Position numbers and translations under genes: made by a program. This document shows, one piece after another, positions 42,841-51,559 of a DNA stretch of 64,000 bases. The stretch's first letter is position 1. Each line of letters begins with the position of its first letter. The notes under the pieces were generated by a model, which had not been told where the DNA came from, made no database searches, and was given only the letters and a program-made list of their open reading frames with translations. The DNA is from Bog-532 sp963805255 (GTDB lineage Bacteria; Actinomycetota; Actinomycetes; Streptosporangiales; Streptosporangiaceae): the NCBI GenBank assembly GCA_963805255.1, contig CAWDTK010000015.1, positions 62,001 through 126,000 on the forward strand. Direction: 5' to 3'.

Positions 42841-44601
42841 CTAGCTCTTCTCACCGGACGGGCTGCTGGCGTCGGCCGCGCCCGCGCCGGGCTTCCCGCC
42901 GGAACTGCCGTCCGGCGCGGCGACGGGCTGGGACGTGTCCTCGCCGGTCGGCTCGCTGGGCGGCCCGGAGGTGCGCCGGGTCACCTTTTCGTGGCCCACC
43001 TCGTCCTCGCCCATCGCCTCGGGCTGCTCGTCGTCGGTCACCAGCAGCTCGCCGTTGCTCTTCTCGAAGGTGCGGCGGAACTGCTCGATGGCGTCCTTGA
43101 GCGCCGTCAGGGTGTCCTCCGACAGGTCGCCGGTCTCCCGGATCGCGTCGAGGATGCCGGCGTTGTTGCGCTTCAGGCTCTCGAGGAATTCCGACTCGAA
43201 CCGCGAGACGTCCTCGACCGGAACGTCGTCGATCTGGCCGGCCGTGCCCGCCCAGATCGAGACCACTTCCTGCGCCATCGGGAACGGGTCGTACTGCGGC
43301 TGCTTCAGCAGCTCCACCAGCCGTGCGCCCCGGTCCAGCTGGGCGCGGGACGCCGCGTCCAGGTCGGAGGCGAACGCCGCGAAGGCCTCCAGGTCACGGA
43401 ACTGGGACAGCGCCAGCCGGAGCGTACCCGCGACCTTTTTCATCGCCCGGACCTGGGCGTTCCCGCCGACACGGGACACCGACCGGCCGACGTTGATCGC
43501 GGGGCGGACGCCGGAGTTGAACAGGTCGGTCTCGAGGAAGATCTGGCCGTCGGTGATCGAGATGACGTTGGTCGGGATATAGGCCGAGATGTCGTTGGCC
43601 TTGGTCTCGATGATCGGCAGCCCGCTCAGCGAGCCGCCGCCGAGCTCATCGGACAGCTTGGCGCAGCGCTCCAGCAGCCGCGAGTGCAGGTAGAACACAT
43701 CGCCGGGGTAGGCCTCACGGCCCGGCGGGCGGCGCAACAGCAGCGAGATGGCCCGGTAGGCCTCGGCCTGCTTGGTCAGGTCGTCGAAGACGATCAGGGC
43801 ATGCTTGCCCTCGTACATCCAGTGCTGGCCGATCGCGGACCCGGTGTAGGGCGCGATGTACTTGAAGCCCGCCGGGTCCGACGCCGGCGACGCCACGATG
43901 GTGGTGTACTCCAGCGCGCCCGCCTCCTCCAGCGACTGGCGGATTGAGGCGATCGTCGAGCCCTTCTGGCCGATGGCCACGTAGACGCAACGGACCTGGC
44001 GCTTGGGATCACCGGACTCCCAGTTCGAGCGCTGGTTGATGATCGTGTCGATGGCGATGGCCGTCTTGCCGGTCTGCCGGTCGCCGATGATGAGCTGCCG
44101 CTGGCCGCGCCCGATCGCCGTCATGGCGTCGATCGCCTTTATACCGGTCTGCAGCGGCTCCTTCACCGGCTGGCGCTCCACCACCGATGGCGCCTGGGTC
44201 TCCAGGGGGCGAAGTTCGTGGTCGGTGATCTCGCCCTTGCCGTCGAGAGGGGACCCCAGCGGGTCGACGACCCGGCCGAGGAAGCTGTCCCCGACCGGCA
44301 CCGAGAGGATCTCGCCGGTCCGGCGGACCTGCTGTCCCTCTTCGATCTTGCTGAACTCACCCAGGATGACGCAGCCGATCTCGCGTATGTCCAGGTTGAG
44401 CGCGAGGCCGCGGGTGCCGCCCTCGAACTCCAGTAGCTCGTTGGCCATTGCCGAGGGCAGTCCCTCGACCCGGGCGATACCGTCGCCGCATTCGGTGACC
44501 ATTCCCACCTCCTGCAGGGAGGCGGATTCCGGTTCGTATTCTTCGACGAACTGCGCCAGGGCATCCCGGATCTCGTCGGGCCGGATTGTCAGCTCCGCCA
44601 T
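42841..44601 (-). CDS. atpA: F1 ATP synthase alpha subunit with a long C-terminal tail
   Basis: 586 residues. P-loop QLIIGDRQTGKTAIAIDTII, EAGALEYTTIVASPASDPAG, ALIVFDDLTKQAEAYRAISL, LLRRPPGREAYPGDVFYLHS and the signature SDELGGGSLSGLPIIETKAN. After FRRTFEKSNGELLVTDDEQP there is a tail of about 55 residues rich in Gly, Ser, Pro and acidic residues. Mycobacterial alpha subunits also have a C-terminal extension that limits ATP hydrolysis. This one is longer and of different composition, so the role is uncertain. Confidence 0.96.
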   Translation of the reverse strand: MAELTIRPDEIRDALAQFVEEYEPESASLQEVGMVTECGDGIARVEGLPSAMANELLEFEGGTRGLALNLDIREIGCVILGEFSKIEEGQQVRRTGEILSVPVGDSFLGRVVDPLGSPLDGKGEITDHELRPLETQAPSVVERQPVKEPLQTGIKAIDAMTAIGRGQRQLIIGDRQTGKTAIAIDTIINQRSNWESGDPKRQVRCVYVAIGQKGSTIASIRQSLEEAGALEYTTIVASPASDPAGFKYIAPYTGSAIGQHWMYEGKHALIVFDDLTKQAEAYRAISLLLRRPPGREAYPGDVFYLHSRLLERCAKLSDELGGGSLSGLPIIETKANDISAYIPTNVISITDGQIFLETDLFNSGVRPAINVGRSVSRVGGNAQVRAMKKVAGTLRLALSQFRDLEAFAAFASDLDAASRAQLDRGARLVELLKQPQYDPFPMAQEVVSIWAGTAGQIDDVPVEDVSRFESEFLESLKRNNAGILDAIRETGDLSEDTLTALKDAIEQFRRTFEKSNGELLVTDDEQPEAMGEDEVGHEKVTRRTSGPPSEPTGEDTSQPVAAPDGSSGGKPGAGAADASSPSGEKS

Positions 44602-44687
44602 CTTCCTCGTGTCTTTCCTGTGCGTCGGGTATTGACTGGCCGGGATGCGCCAGCCGCGGGGTGCGGGCGGTACGGGCCTGGCATGGC

Positions 44688-45734
44688 TCAGCCAGCCAGC
44701 TTGCGGCGCACCGCCGCCAGGCGGGTCAGCACGCTCGCGTCGATCAGCTCGTCGCCGACCTGAATGGTCATGCCGCCGATGACCGCCGGGTCGATCACGA
44801 CATTGATGTACACCTCATGACCGTAGATGGCCGCCAGCGCCTCGGCCAGCCTGCGGCGCTGCTGCGCCGTCGGCTCTTTCGCTATGCGCACCACGGCGAT
44901 CAGGCGCTGACGGCGCTGGGCGACGATGCGCGTGCACATGTCGAGGCTCACCACCAGCGTCCGGCCCCTCGGGTACAGGGACATCTCGGTGATCAGCCGC
45001 AGCGCCACCGGCGTCACCTTGCCCCCGAGCAGCGCGTTCAGCAGGCCGCGCTTGCGCTCGGCGGGCAGCACCGGCTCGGTCAGCGCCACGCGGAGCTCCG
45101 GCTCGCCCGATACCACCCGGCTGAACCGGAAGAGCTCATCCTCCAGGTCATCCAGCTGGTGGGCGTCCTGCGCCGCGAAGGCGAACGCCTCCACCGCGAG
45201 CTGTTCGACCGCGTCGGTCATGTCCGCCGAGCTGGCCCAGCGAGACCTGACAATGGCCGCGACGAGTTCCTCGGTCACCGGCGTGACCTTGCCGTGCAGC
45301 AGCGCGACCGCGATCGCGCCCTTCTCGTCCGCGGGCTTGGACGGGTCGGACAGCGCGCGCCGCAGTGCGTGCTCGCGGTCCAGCAGCCGCAGCACGGCGA
45401 ACAGCTCATCGCCGACCGTGGCCGCCAGCCCGCCTGCCGGCCCGCCCACCAGCCCGCCCGCCGGCCCGCCCGCCGGTCCGGAGGCCTTGGCCTGGGAGCG
45501 CGACCGGCCCGCGGCCGTGCGCCCTCCGGCGCCCTTTCCGGTGGCCGCCGTTCCGGTGGCCGCCGTTCCGGTGGCGCCCGTTCCGGTGGCTGCCGTTCCG
45601 GTGGCCGTCTGGCTGGTGCCGGTTTCCCCAGCTGCCGAACGGCCCCTGGCGGGACGGGTCCGGCCGGCTTCGGCGAGTGCCTGCGGGAGCCGATCCCGCA
45701 GATCCGTGAACGATGTCCGGCTCACGCCGCGCAT
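44688..45734 (-). CDS. atpH: ATP synthase delta subunit (OSCP) with a repeat-built insertion
   Basis: Peripheral stalk subunit, 348 residues against about 270 in related actinobacteria. ATG 45734 (MRGVSRTSFTDLRDRLPQAL) has a strong GGGAGG upstream. After residue 25 an insert of about 75 residues, rich in Thr/Gly/Ala then Gly/Pro, is present (GTAATGTGATGTAATGTAAT). The family fold resumes at LAATVGDELFAVLRLLDREH and continues through SRWASSADMTDAVEQLAVEA, FRFSRVVSGEPELRVALTEP and GGMTIQVGDELIDASVLTRL. Five 15-bp DNA units (45536-45610) code the Thr-Gly repeats. The insert falls between helices 1 and 2 of the N-terminal domain that binds the alpha subunits. Confidence 0.92.
   Translation of the reverse strand: MRGVSRTSFTDLRDRLPQALAEAGRTRPARGRSAAGETGTSQTATGTAATGTGATGTAATGTAATGKGAGGRTAAGRSRSQAKASGPAGGPAGGLVGGPAGGLAATVGDELFAVLRLLDREHALRRALSDPSKPADEKGAIAVALLHGKVTPVTEELVAAIVRSRWASSADMTDAVEQLAVEAFAFAAQDAHQLDDLEDELFRFSRVVSGEPELRVALTEPVLPAERKRGLLNALLGGKVTPVALRLITEMSLYPRGRTLVVSLDMCTRIVAQRRQRLIAVVRIAKEPTAQQRRRLAEALAAIYGHEVYINVVIDPAVIGGMTIQVGDELIDASVLTRLAAVRRKLAG
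45536..45610. repeat. 15-bp tandem repeat, 5 copies, inside atpH
   Basis: Five units based on TTCCGGTGGCCGCCG with 1-2 changes each. On the minus strand each codes a Thr-Ala/Gly-Thr-Gly type pentapeptide. A Pro-Gly rich sub-repeat follows at 45425-45480. Confidence 0.92.
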
Positions 45735-45777
45735 AAGAGTTCCTCCCACGCTCGGGATACCAGGACTGGGGAGATCC

Positions 45778-46329
45778 TCACCGGGCCGCCCTCGCCCCGA
45801 TCCCGCCGCGCTGTTCAAGGTCATCGAGGAACCTGTCAACAACGCGGCTCTGCCGGGCCTCATCCTGGAGCGATTCTCCCACGATGCGCCCAGCCAGATC
45901 GGTGGCCAGTGCGCCTACCTCGGCGCGCAGGGAAATCAGCGCCTGCTGGCGCTCGGCCTGGATCTGCGCGTTCGCGGCCTCGGTCAGCCGGCGCGCCTCG
46001 GCCTGGGCCTCCTCGCGCATCTCCGCGATGATCTGAGCACCCTGTTCCCTGGCCTCCTCGCGCAGGCGCGCGGCTTCGTGCCGGGCCTCGGCGAGCTGCT
46101 GGCGGTACCGCTCGAGGACCCGGGCCGCCTCGGCCTGGGCCTCCTCCGCGCGTTCCAGGCCACCCTCGATCTGGTCGGTGCGCTCCCGCAGCAACTGCTG
46201 GGCCCTCGGCAGCAGCACCTTGCCCAGCACCCCGAAGACGATGAAGAAGGAGACCGCCCCGATGATGAGCTCGGTCAGCGTCGGAATCAGCGGGTCCTGC
46301 GATGACCCTGCCGCCAACAGATACGTCAT
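45778..46329 (-). CDS. atpF: F0 ATP synthase subunit b
   Basis: Peripheral stalk, 183 residues. One membrane segment LIPTLTELIIGAVSFFIVFG, then a long charged coiled coil (VLLPRAQQLLRERTDQIEGG to AQAEARRLTEAANAQIQAER) ending near VVDRFLDDLEQRGGIGARAA. Full length. 46 bp after atpE. Confidence 0.94.
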   Translation of the reverse strand: MTYLLAAGSSQDPLIPTLTELIIGAVSFFIVFGVLGKVLLPRAQQLLRERTDQIEGGLERAEEAQAEAARVLERYRQQLAEARHEAARLREEAREQGAQIIAEMREEAQAEARRLTEAANAQIQAERQQALISLRAEVGALATDLAGRIVGESLQDEARQSRVVDRFLDDLEQRGGIGARAAR

Positions 46330-46375
46330 CGCGTAACCGCCCTTCTCGTCATGCCTCTCACGGCAACTATCCGCG

Positions 46376-46630
46376 TTACTTGCCGAAAATGAACGGCACG
46401 ACGAGACCGATCAGCGCGAGCGCCTCGGTCAGCGAGAAGCCGATCCACATGAACTGGGTGATCCGCCCGGACGCCTCCGGCTGGCGGGCCATCGCCTCGA
46501 TGGCGTGCCCGAAGATCAGGCCGATGCCGACACCCGGCCCGATGGCCGCGAGCCCGTACGCGACTGCGCCCAGGCTGCCGCTAACGGTGGTGCCGGCGGC
46601 GAGGGCGTGTGTGGTAGCAACGTCAAGCAT
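46376..46630 (-). CDS. atpE: F0 ATP synthase subunit c
   Basis: Proton-translocating ring subunit, 84 residues with two membrane helices: LGAVAYGLAAIGPGVGIGLI and FMWIGFSLTEALALIGLVVP. The polar loop has MARQPEASG. The proton-carrying glutamate is in SLTEALALIG. Complete. Confidence 0.96.
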   Translation of the reverse strand: MLDVATTHALAAGTTVSGSLGAVAYGLAAIGPGVGIGLIFGHAIEAMARQPEASGRITQFMWIGFSLTEALALIGLVVPFIFGK

Positions 46631-46690
46631 CTGTCCGTTTCCTTTGTGTCAGGACCGGCGAAATCCTTTCGCCGGAAGGTGGGTGAGGCG

Positions 46691-47506
46691 TCAGTGACCC
46701 GCCTCCAGCGAGTCCGCGATGTAGACCGCGGTCAGGGTGGTGAAGATGAAGGCCTGGAGCAGCTGGATCAGCGCCTCGAGCACGGTCACGGCCAGCACCA
46801 TCACGGCTGAGGTGGCGGCGAAGACCAGCCCGACGCTGAGGCTGGCCAGGTACCACGTCGCCAGCGTGAAGATCAGCAGCAGCAGGTGGCCGGCGAACAT
46901 GTTCGCGAACAGCCGCACGCCGAGGGTGAACGGCTGGACGATGATGTACCGGGCGAGCTCGATCGGCACCAGGATCACGAGAACCCACTTGGGCACGTCG
47001 CCGGGGATCATGTTCCTGAAGTAGCCGACGAAGCCCTGGTTCTTGAAGCCGAGGTACAGATAGGTCACGTAGACGATGGCGACCAGAGACCAGGGGATGG
47101 CGCTGCGGGACGTCGCCGGGAACTGGAAGAACGGGATGATCTCCATCAGGTTCATGAACCAGATGAAGAAGAACAGCGCCGTCAGGAAGGGCAGGAAGCT
47201 GTCGCCCCGCTTGCCCAGGGACGGGCGGAGAATCTGGTCGCGCACCGCGAACAGGGCCACCTCGCCGAGGTTCTGCACACCCCGCGGGACGATCTTCGGC
47301 TTCCAGAACGCGGCCCAGAAGAAGACGATGACAGCCGCCGCGCAGATCAGCACGATCAGCATCGGCTTGGTGAAATGGAAGGAGCCGATGCTGAAGATCG
47401 GCCGGAAGTCGAAGCTGTTTAGGCCAGGCGACGGGAAGCCGCACCCGGAAAAGATGTGGCATCCGCCGCCGCTGACCGTGGCGACCGCCTGAATGTCACC
47501 GGTCAC
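46691..47506 (-). CDS. atpB: F0 ATP synthase subunit a
   Basis: Stator channel subunit, 271 residues, with about six membrane segments. The functional arginine is in VQPFTLGVRLFANMFAGHLL, and LEALIQLLQAFIFTTLTAVY is the last helix. N-terminal region FDFRPIFSIGSFHFTKPMLI. Overlaps the upstream atpZ-like gene by 11 bp. Confidence 0.95.
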   Translation of the reverse strand: MTGDIQAVATVSGGGCHIFSGCGFPSPGLNSFDFRPIFSIGSFHFTKPMLIVLICAAAVIVFFWAAFWKPKIVPRGVQNLGEVALFAVRDQILRPSLGKRGDSFLPFLTALFFFIWFMNLMEIIPFFQFPATSRSAIPWSLVAIVYVTYLYLGFKNQGFVGYFRNMIPGDVPKWVLVILVPIELARYIIVQPFTLGVRLFANMFAGHLLLLIFTLATWYLASLSVGLVFAATSAVMVLAVTVLEALIQLLQAFIFTTLTAVYIADSLEAGH

Positions 47507-47968
47507 CGGCCGGCTCCTCTCGCCGCGTTTCCTGGACGTGCTGGTTCTGTGTGGATGATGACCTGCCGTAGCGATAGATGACCAAGCCGAGGGACACCCC
47601 GAGGCCGGACAGCATCCCGACCGGGAAGATCACCGGCGCGTGCACGGCGCGGCTGACCAGCCAGCCGATCCCGCCGTAAGCGATCATGCCGGCGATCAGG
47701 TAGCTGATAACCGTCCAGCCCGCGCCACGCGGCGGCAACGGGGAAGTCTGCCCGTCCGCGTACTTGTCCGCGGCTGACCGCCGGCCCCGGACGCCGGCGC
47801 CCTGAGCGGCCCGGTGCGGGGCCGTTCCGGCGGTTCAGCCAGCAGGGGCTGGTCCTCCGGTTCGGCCGGCCTGACCTGGTCCGGCGGCTCGGCGAGCGGC
47901 GGCTGGTCAGGCCGTCCGGCCAGGTGGGGCCGCTCGTGCGGCTCGGGAAGAGGAAGAGGTTGCGCCAC
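47496..47968 (-). CDS. AtpZ/AtpI-type small membrane protein, probable frameshift
   Basis: The C-terminal 80 residues (from about 47738) carry two membrane segments, WTVISYLIAGMIAYGGIGWL and IFPVGMLSGLGVSLGLVIYR, like ATP-synthase-associated AtpZ/AtpI proteins. In that frame there is no ATG or GTG start, only a TTG at 47738, although readable residues RRSAADKYADGQTSP precede it. A GTG at 47968, 3 bp after the atpI stop, opens another frame (VAQPLPLPEPHERPHLAGRP, with Pro/Glu-rich repeats). A single-base change near 47790-47830 would join the two. Otherwise the protein is short and starts at TTG. Confidence 0.65.
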
Positions 47969-47971
47969 GCC

Positions 47972-48376
47972 TCACCGCTTCCCGTCCGGTTCCACGTAAA
48001 GCGCCTTGAACTTGACCGACGTGATGACCTGGCTGGCACACCAGGCGAGGATGCAGATGATGGCGGTGAAGCCGAAGAGCTTGGCGTTGAAGAAGCTCGT
48101 CCCCTGCAGTTCCTTCACGGCCACCGCGAGGACGATGATCTTGAACACGTAGAGAGCGATCCCCGCCAGCATGATCGCCTGCGGGCTGATCCGGGCCGCG
48201 CGGCCGATGACCACGATGTCGATCCCGAAGAAGATCGTGACGAGCGCGACGCCGAGGAGGGCGCCGATCAGCCCGTATGACCCGCCGACGCCCGCGCTGA
48301 CCGTGACCATGACCACCGCGACGATGGCCGTCAGCACGGCCGACCATCGCGTGATCCGGGCGTAGTTTGCCAGCAC
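47972..48376 (-). CDS. atpI: ATP synthase protein I-like membrane protein
   Basis: 134 residues from GTG 48376 (VLANYARITRWSAVLTAIVA). Four predicted membrane segments, e.g. YGLIGALLGVALVTIFFGID, QAIMLAGIALYVFKIIVLAV and KLFGFTAIICILAWCASQVI. First gene of the atp operon, in the position of Rv1303 / SCO5366. Thought to help assemble the c-ring. Confidence 0.88.
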   Translation of the reverse strand: MLANYARITRWSAVLTAIVAVVMVTVSAGVGGSYGLIGALLGVALVTIFFGIDIVVIGRAARISPQAIMLAGIALYVFKIIVLAVAVKELQGTSFFNAKLFGFTAIICILAWCASQVITSVKFKALYVEPDGKR

Positions 48377-48547
48377 TTAGACGTCTCCGGGGAGATCATT
48401 ATGGAAGCTCTTTACCTGAAGCTGCCCATGGAGGAGTCCTCCGGGGCGCAGGCAACGATCCCGCACCGCATCGCAGGTGCGGCGCGAGGGTCGCCACTGG
48501 TCAACGAAAGGTATCACGGGTATCTCAATCACGTTAGGGGGGTCGTT

Positions 48548-48563
48548 CGTGAAAACTATCACA
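48548..48563. promoter_or_regulatory. CRP/GlxR-like palindrome upstream of the atp operon
   Basis: CGTGAAAACTATCACA fits TGTGA-N6-TCACA with one mismatch. It lies 172 bp upstream of the atpI start, in an AT-richer stretch (48535-48605) of an otherwise GC-rich gap. In Corynebacterium the cAMP-responsive GlxR regulator is reported to act on respiratory and ATP synthase genes. Confidence 0.5.
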
Positions 48564-48888
48564 AAGTTCTTTGCTCTGTCTTTACCTAAACGAGAACTTT
48601 CTCAAACCTGATCTTTACGCTCGGACGAGTCCAGTCCGGGCAAACCGGCCAACGCTGCCGCCAGTCCGGACGGCCGGGGATCCCACCCGGTCGGGGGCGG
48701 CCTCAGCGCGGCACGGTCCCCTGCCCGCCCGGCCCGGAACGCACGTGGCCGGTGTGATCCTTGGCGTATAAGAGGTCCCCGCTGGAGCAGGGGAAGGCTC
48801 ACGGACGCGGGCCCCGAAGTCACCGGCCCCTGACCTACCCGCGCAAGGCGATCCGGGGCGGGTTTCCGCAGATGGGGAGCGGGCCCCT

Positions 48889-49005
48889 GGACGGAGCGGG
48901 CCCCCGGACGGAGCGGGCCGCCGGACGGAGCGGGCCGCCGGACGGAGCGGGCCCCCGGACGGAGCGGGCCCCCGGACGGAGCGGGCCCCCGGACGGAGCG
49001 GGCCC
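48889..49005. repeat. 17-bp tandem repeat, 7 copies
   Basis: GGACGGAGCGGGCCCCC repeats with a strict 17-bp step from 48889, with one variable base in some copies. The last copy begins at 48991 and runs up to the wecA stop. All three frames stay open, which creates large false reading frames. The rest of the gap (48600-48888) holds no convincing gene. Confidence 0.93.
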
Positions 49006-50436
49006 TCAGCCCTGCGGGGTGGCTGGGGTGCGTTCCCGTGGCGGCGGCGGGCCCGGGCGGGCGGCGGGACCGGTCCCGGCCCCGTTGCTGGCCCGGGTAC
49101 TGGTTCCGGCTCGCCCAGCGGCCGGGGGACCGGTCGCGGCTCCCCCGGCAACTGGGGCACCGGTCCTGGCTTCCCCCCCGGGCCGGGCGCCGGTCCCGGC
49201 TCCGCCCCCGGCCCGGGCGCCGGTCCCGGCTCCGGCCGTGACGCCGACGGGCATCTCGGCCCGGCTCCCGGCGTGGCTCCCGGCACTGCGGATCCGCCGT
49301 CCCCCGTTTCGCCGTCCCCCGTTTCGGAGCCGCCCCGGGCGCAGCCGGGGCATGGTGACGAGAAGCAGGACGAGCACGGCCGCCAGGGTTAGCGCGACCA
49401 GCACGACCAGGTCTGTGCGGACCAGAGAGAGGGACACCACGCTGGCGGTGAACAGCGCCGCCCACAAGTACATGATCAGAACGCTCTGGCGGTGGGAGTG
49501 GCCCACGTTCAGCAGCCGGTGATGCAGGTGCTTCTTATCCGCGGCAAAAGGCGACATGCCCGCTCTGGTCCGGCGCGCCACCGCCATCAGCAGGTCGGCG
49601 TACGGGATGACCAGGATCGCCGCGGGCAGCAGGATCGGGAGCACGGTCGGGTACCGGTTGACCGTGTGGCTGTAGTGGATCAGCACGTTGGGGTCGAGCA
49701 TCGCCGTGCTGGACAGCGGGACGTAGGCGAGCAGCAGCCCGAGGAGCATGGCGCCGGTGTCGCCCATGAAAATCCGCGCCGGGTAGAAATTGTACGGCAG
49801 GAAGCCGATGCACATCCCGGCCAGCAGCGCGGCCACCAGCGCCGGGACCGACTGGGAGTGGATGCCGACGACACGGGCGAGCGTGTAGGAGTAGGCGAGG
49901 AACGAGCAGGCCGCGATCGCGACGATTCCGGCGGCGAGCCCGTCGAGCCCGTCGATGAAGTTGACCGCGTTGATCGTGATCACGACGAGCAGGATGGTCA
50001 GGGTCAGACCCAGCTGCGGCGGGAGGATGAACACGCCGCCGCTCGGCTCGGGCACCCAGGAGAGCACGACCTGGCTCCAGACCAGGATGCCGCCCGCCGC
50101 CACCTGGGCGGCGAGCTTGCTGATCGCGCCCATCCCCCAGCGGTCGTCGATGATGCCCGTGATCACCAGCAGGCCGCCAGCCATCAGCAGACCCGGCACG
50201 GTCCGCGGCGACGGGAACGCCTCCCGCAGGTACGTGAGCTGATCGGCGACGAGCAGGCCGGCCGCCAGGCCCCCGTACATGGCCAGGCCGCCGAGCAGGG
50301 GCGTGGGCACGACGTGCACGTCCCGGATGCGGGCAGCATGCATCGCGCGGGTGGCGATGGCGCCGCGCCGTACCAGCGGCGTCAGCAGGTAGGTTGCCGC
50401 GGCGGCGAGCAGCAGCGCGAGAACATACTCCCGCAC
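49006..50436 (-). CDS. wecA: Decaprenyl-phosphate GlcNAc-1-phosphate transferase (WecA/Rfe-like)
   Basis: Membrane glycosyltransferase that starts cell-wall linker synthesis on a polyprenyl phosphate. 476 residues. About eleven membrane segments, with MraY/WecA motifs GGLAMYGGLAAGLLVADQLT, LVITGIIDDRWGMGAISKLA, INAVNFIDGLDGLAAGIVAI, NFYPARIFMGDTGAMLLGLL and FAADKKHLHHRLLNVGHSHR. From about residue 370 a tail of some 105 residues is Gly/Ala/Arg/Thr/Pro-rich and repeat-like. Start at GTG 50436. Same position as Rv1302. Confidence 0.92.
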   Translation of the reverse strand: MREYVLALLLAAAATYLLTPLVRRGAIATRAMHAARIRDVHVVPTPLLGGLAMYGGLAAGLLVADQLTYLREAFPSPRTVPGLLMAGGLLVITGIIDDRWGMGAISKLAAQVAAGGILVWSQVVLSWVPEPSGGVFILPPQLGLTLTILLVVITINAVNFIDGLDGLAAGIVAIAACSFLAYSYTLARVVGIHSQSVPALVAALLAGMCIGFLPYNFYPARIFMGDTGAMLLGLLLAYVPLSSTAMLDPNVLIHYSHTVNRYPTVLPILLPAAILVIPYADLLMAVARRTRAGMSPFAADKKHLHHRLLNVGHSHRQSVLIMYLWAALFTASVVSLSLVRTDLVVLVALTLAAVLVLLLVTMPRLRPGRLRNGGRRNGGRRIRSAGSHAGSRAEMPVGVTAGAGTGARAGGGAGTGARPGGEARTGAPVAGGAATGPPAAGRAGTSTRASNGAGTGPAARPGPPPPRERTPATPQG

Positions 50437-50525
50437 GCTAGGTCAGCCAGCCGCGACAGGGTTGGCGGACATCATCTGCCACTTTAGCTTGCGGCGCAAG
50501 CTGCCGGCCGCGTCTATTTGCCGGC

Positions 50526-51545
50526 TTAGTCCTTCGCGTCCGCAGGGTCCTTCGCCCCGGCCACGTCCGCGCCGTCCAGGAGGCCCCTTCCATCCACGGA
50601 GGTGCTCGCGTCCGCAGGGGTGCTCGCGTCCGCAGGGGTGCTCGCGTCCGCAGGGGGGCTCGCGTCCGCGGTGGGCCCCGCGTCGGCCACCGCCGCGGAA
50701 TCCGTCGCGCCGGGGGACGCGATTGCCTCCGCAGGGTTCCCGGCCGGGCCGGGGGCGGACGCCTGCGCGGGACCGTTCGGCAGACCAGGGACTTCGGCCA
50801 GGCCGGGGGCGGGCGCCTGCGCGGGACCGTTCGGCAGACCAGGGACGCCGGGCACGTTGGGCGCGTTGGGCACGCCGTTCACCGAGCCGGATGCGGGCAC
50901 ATCCTCCCCGGTCACCGGCGCCGCCACCGCGCGGAGCCGGTCCATCGGGATGGCCCCGGCCCGCAGCAGCCGCGGCACCGAACCCGTCAGGTCGATGATG
51001 GTGGACGCCACTCCGCCGGGGCAGGGGCCGCCGTCCAGGTACACGGCGACCGAATCGCCCAGCTGCGCGACCGCCTCGTCCGCTGTCGTCGCTGGCGGTT
51101 GACCGGTCCGGTTCGCGCTGCTCACAGCCATCGGGCCGGTCCTCTTCAGCAGGTCAAGGGCGACCGCGTGCAGCGGCATCCGGACCGCCACCGTGCCGCG
51201 GGTCTCCCCCAGGTCCCAGGCCAGCGTCGGGGTGGCCCGGCAGACCAGGGTCAGACCACCCGGCCAGAACTGGTCGATCAGATCCTGACCGAACGCTCCC
51301 ATGTCGTCGACCAGCGCGGTCGCGGCGCGCACGGTGCCGACGAGCACGGGCGGCGGCATGTCCCGGCCGCGTCCCTTGGCCGCGAGAAGCCGGCTCACCG
51401 CCCACGACGTGAACGCGTCCGCGCCGATGCCGTAGACCGTGTCGGTCGGCAGCACGACCAGTTCGCCGTTGCGCACCGCCGCCACGGCCGCGGCGATCCC
51501 GGCCTCCCGCTGCTCCGGGCCGGAGCAGTCGTAACGTTCGCTCAT
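50526..51545 (-). CDS. L-threonylcarbamoyladenylate synthase (Sua5/YrdC/YciO) with a repeat tail
   Basis: Makes the threonylcarbamoyl-AMP used for the universal tRNA t6A modification. The core of about 215 residues has VVLPTDTVYGIGADAFTSWA, FWPGGLTLVCRATP, GTVAVRMPLHAVALDLLKRT, GPMAVSSANRTGQPPATTAD and ASTIIDLTGSVPRLLRAGAI. A C-terminal tail of about 120 residues contains a 54-bp (18-residue) duplication and four 18-bp units coding ADASTP (50601-50672). The tail is not the Sua5 domain of archaea and yeast. 14 bp after prmC. Confidence 0.92.
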   Translation of the reverse strand: MSERYDCSGPEQREAGIAAAVAAVRNGELVVLPTDTVYGIGADAFTSWAVSRLLAAKGRGRDMPPPVLVGTVRAATALVDDMGAFGQDLIDQFWPGGLTLVCRATPTLAWDLGETRGTVAVRMPLHAVALDLLKRTGPMAVSSANRTGQPPATTADEAVAQLGDSVAVYLDGGPCPGGVASTIIDLTGSVPRLLRAGAIPMDRLRAVAAPVTGEDVPASGSVNGVPNAPNVPGVPGLPNGPAQAPAPGLAEVPGLPNGPAQASAPGPAGNPAEAIASPGATDSAAVADAGPTADASPPADASTPADASTPADASTSVDGRGLLDGADVAGAKDPADAKD

Positions 51546-51559
51546 TGCCGCTCATCCCG

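Noticed and set aside
48602..49465. Large minus- and plus-strand open frames over the 17-bp repeat
   Set aside because: A 17-bp GC-rich repeat without stops keeps all frames open. The translations are Arg/Pro/Gly repeats with no protein-like features.
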